DNA of 64,000 nucleotides, from the NCBI GenBank assembly GCA_018335035.1, contig JAGXKT010000001.1, positions 1 to 64,000 of the forward strand, written 5' to 3'. This DNA comes from Phycisphaerae bacterium (lineage in GTDB: Bacteria > Planctomycetota > Phycisphaerae > SM23-33). Both the position numbers and the translations under genes were made by a program. This document shows, in pieces, positions 61,937-64,000 of this stretch; positions within the stretch are counted from its first letter, which is position 1, and each line of letters begins with the position of its first letter. The notes under the pieces are model-generated. The model was not told the origin of the DNA and did not search any database. It saw only the letters and a program-made list of their open reading frames with translations.

Positions 61937-64000
61937 ATGGAACCCCTTCGACGCGGTAAAAACGTAGCGCTTGCCGGGGCGGGCTTCCAGGTCGTCCTGA
62001 GCGTGTTGATGCTGCTGCTGTGGTTGTGGATCGGCTCGCTGACGGCGATGTCTGCGATGGGACTGTTGGTCGTTGGTGCCGGTGTGTGGCTGATGGCGGC
62101 CGTTCTGATGTATTGCCGCCAACTCGAATCTCGCGAAGAGGTCGAGTTGGACGAATTGGCGGCCGGACGCGGCGAAAGCGTTTTTGCCGGCGACGAGACG
62201 GACCGCCCCGCGGCCGAACGGCGGCGCTGGTTCGACAAATGGGTTTCCCCCGCATTCACCCTTCTGTGGGCGATCTTGCACGCGTTGATCGCTGTTGTGG
62301 TGATCCGCTCGCTGATCGGTCGCGAGGCGGCGAATGTCACCGATCCGCTGCCGGGAGTCGTCTTTCTGGCCGTGGCGTCCTTCGCCGCGTTTCTCTTCGG
62401 GCGCTACGTTATCGGCATGAGCCGTGACCGGCGCTGGCATCTGTTGCGTGCGCCGGCCAGCTACCTGCTGGGTAACGTCATCGTGATGGTAACGACGATG
62501 GCCGCCCTCGCCGCATCGCACTGGGCCTACGCCGAGTTGGACAGGTACCTCGCTTTCGTGGCGCCGGCGCTTCAGGTGCTGCTGGCGGTCGAGTTGGCGC
62601 TCAACTTCGTGCTGGATCGCTACCGGCCGCGCGTGCCGGGGCAGGAGCAACGGCCCAGCTTCGACTCGCGCCTGTTGAACATCGCGGCCGAGCCGGACAA
62701 GATCGGGCATTCGCTCGCCGAGGCGCTGAATTACCAGTTCGGGTTCGAGGTCTCCGGTACATGGTTCTATCAGCTTCTCCAGCGGGCGTTCGTGCCGCTG
62801 CTGCTGTCGGGCGTGGCTGTGCTGGTCGCCGTCAGCTCCGTGGTCATCGTCCCTGCCGGCGAGGTCGGCATCGTCAAGCGCTGGGGACGGCTGGATCGGC
62901 AGAAGCGCACTCTGAACCCGGGCGTGCACATGAAGTGGTTCTGGCCGGTCGAGACGGTGCAGCGCCTCGAGACGGCGAAGCTGCAAGACATCCAGCTTGG
63001 GACGGGCGCGCCACGGACGGCAGAAGACCGGGAGAAAATGGTCGTCAAGGGCGTTGAGCTGTACCTCTGGACGGAAGAGCACGGGCGACGAAAAGAGCGG
63101 GATTTCCTCCTGGCCGCCAGCCCGAAGCAAGGGGAGCGACAGGACGAGCAGCACGGTGTGACGATCATCAAGCTTGTCGTATCCGTGAAGTATAGAATTG
63201 TGAAACCCTATGCCTATGCCTACGGGTTCGTCGATGCTCACGGGCTGCTGGAGTCCATCGCGTATCGCGAAATGACACACTACGCCTCGCGGGCGACGCT
63301 GGATGAGCCGGTCGGCGCCGGCGAGGCGAATCGCCCGGAGGCCATTATGACCTACGGGCGGGCCCGCGCCGCTGATGCACTGCAGCATCGGATTCAAGAC
63401 GCCGTGGACGCGTTGGACATGGGCGTGGCGATCGAGCGCGTTCAGATTATCTCCGCTCACCCGCCGAAGGAAGTGGCCCCGGCCTTCGAGAAGGTTCTTC
63501 AGGCGGAGCGCGGGCGCGAGCAGCAACGCTATCAGGCCCAGGCCGACGCAAATCGTACGCTGTCAGCCGCGGCCGGAAGGCCACAGCTGGCTCTGGAGTT
63601 GGCACATCAGATTCGCACCGTGACGGATTTGGAGGGCCTGAGCGTTGTGCGGAACCAGCCGAAGCAGTTCGCCGCGCGGCTCCAGACGTATATTGCGCAG
63701 GTGACCGAGGAGATCGCGCAGCTGGACAAGGAGATCGCGTATCGTCGGCAGCGCGGCCGCGTCGGCGAAGGCATCGAGGGCAAGCGGGATCTTCGCAAGC
63801 AATACGATGAGTACAAGCAGTTTCTCGATGGCATTGCGGATCCTCAAACGTTCGATTTCAACGCGGAGATCGCCGATCGCCGCGCGACGGCCGAGGCGAT
63901 GCTCGCCACGGCCGGCGGCGAGCTGGTGCAGATCATCGAAGAGGCAAAGGTGTACCGTTGGACCAAGGAGCTGACCGTTCGCTCGCAGGTGGACGAGATC
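61937..64000 (+). CDS. polytopic SPFH/HflK-like protein, partial (runs off window)
   Basis: An open frame of 688 codons without a stop before the window ends; it is absent from the ORF track for that reason. I translated it from ATG 61937 (MEPLRRGKNVALAGAGF). About six membrane segments lie in the first ~200 residues. Another follows at ~290 (LLLSGVAVLVAVSSVVIV), then an SPFH/Band-7 domain (VPAGEVGIVKRWGRLDRQKRTLNPGVHMKWFWPVETVQRLE, SVKYRIVKP, ALDMGVAIERVQIISAHPPKEVAPAFEKVLQAERGREQQ) and a long coiled-coil. HflK has only one membrane helix, so the N-terminal polytopic part is an addition. Divergent from the permease gene. Confidence 0.8.
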   Translation, partial: MEPLRRGKNVALAGAGFQVVLSVLMLLLWLWIGSLTAMSAMGLLVVGAGVWLMAAVLMYCRQLESREEVELDELAAGRGESVFAGDETDRPAAERRRWFDKWVSPAFTLLWAILHALIAVVVIRSLIGREAANVTDPLPGVVFLAVASFAAFLFGRYVIGMSRDRRWHLLRAPASYLLGNVIVMVTTMAALAASHWAYAELDRYLAFVAPALQVLLAVELALNFVLDRYRPRVPGQEQRPSFDSRLLNIAAEPDKIGHSLAEALNYQFGFEVSGTWFYQLLQRAFVPLLLSGVAVLVAVSSVVIVPAGEVGIVKRWGRLDRQKRTLNPGVHMKWFWPVETVQRLETAKLQDIQLGTGAPRTAEDREKMVVKGVELYLWTEEHGRRKERDFLLAASPKQGERQDEQHGVTIIKLVVSVKYRIVKPYAYAYGFVDAHGLLESIAYREMTHYASRATLDEPVGAGEANRPEAIMTYGRARAADALQHRIQDAVDALDMGVAIERVQIISAHPPKEVAPAFEKVLQAERGREQQRYQAQADANRTLSAAAGRPQLALELAHQIRTVTDLEGLSVVRNQPKQFAARLQTYIAQVTEEIAQLDKEIAYRRQRGRVGEGIEGKRDLRKQYDEYKQFLDGIADPQTFDFNAEIADRRATAEAMLATAGGELVQIIEEAKVYRWTKELTVRSQVDEI

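Noticed and set aside
61844-63526. 560-aa minus-strand ORF opposite the SPFH gene
   Set aside because: The plus strand carries the SPFH domain and runs off the end, so it is missing from the track; the minus ORF has no motifs.
1-64000. CRISPR arrays, tRNA or rRNA genes, prophage or integrase, exosortase, toxin-antitoxin or defence cluster
   Set aside because: I scanned the gaps and ORFs and saw no regular repeat-spacer array, RNA gene or diagnostic protein; only the short inverted-repeat element looks mobile.

Overview
The window is high-GC chromosomal DNA, densely packed with ordinary housekeeping genes. It most likely comes from a planctomycete of the Phycisphaerae type. The evidence is two secreted proteins ending in PEP-CTERM tails (VPEPATM...LGGLGVLLRRRRR), a polytopic SPFH protein, a histone-H1-like lysine tail, and many paralogous secreted proteins without close relatives. 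LpxK, KdtA, MlaF/MlaD and MurJ show a diderm envelope with Kdo-lipid A and peptidoglycan precursors. I see no rRNA, tRNA, CRISPR array, prophage or transposase gene. The only mobile-looking piece is a 160-bp inverted-repeat element.

Layout. 0-2.2 kb: two PEP-CTERM proteins on the minus strand, each with its own TTGACA promoter and near-identical 3' ends. 2.3-6.6 kb: lpxK, a membrane protein and a tandem pair of related exported proteins. 6.7-11.5 kb: ROK glucokinase, a small ORF, a beta-CASP metallo-hydrolase, a double-NDK-domain protein and a glyoxalase-II-like hydrolase. 11.7-14.8 kb: rpsA (S1) and a primary-type sigma factor. 15-17.6 kb: SDR, HAD and ThuA-like genes. 17.7-25.7 kb: kdtA-proB (overlapping), then comEC, aroF, a small membrane protein and serS on the minus strand. 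25.8-32.3 kb: a promoter, a ~315-nt hairpin-rich RNA ending in an intrinsic terminator, then nusA-infB-ylxP-rbfA and an unusual HhH-type protein with an H1-like tail. 32.3-37.7 kb: hisG, a 1216-aa TPR lipoprotein and yebC. 37.8-40.2 kb: NAGS-like acetyltransferase, mlaF, mlaD (minus). 40.3-42.7 kb: zwf-pgl. 42.7-46.1 kb: pseudo-receiver protein, nadA, murJ (minus). 46.2-49.6 kb: promoter, SAM-I riboswitch, metY and a metX-metW fusion. 49.6-53.2 kb: GT2 and GHMP kinase (coupled), exported MsrA, CPBP-like membrane protein. 53.3-55.5 kb: a pterin/folate cluster (PCD, FolM-like SDR, folB, folK). 55.6-60.2 kb: MFS protein, CYTH protein, the inverted-repeat element and a P1B-type ATPase. 60.4-64 kb: ABC-2-type permease and the start of an SPFH protein that runs off the window.

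The strongest items for follow-up are the structured RNA and terminator ahead of nusA, the HhH/H1-like fusion at the end of that operon, the SAM riboswitch controlling a metY-metXW direct-sulfhydrylation operon with an enzyme fusion, the pseudo-NDK/NDK fusion, and the palindromic element whose TA boundary supplies the stop codon of the CYTH gene. No single locus looks like a complete unknown multi-gene system. Family names come from motif recognition by eye; no database search was run.
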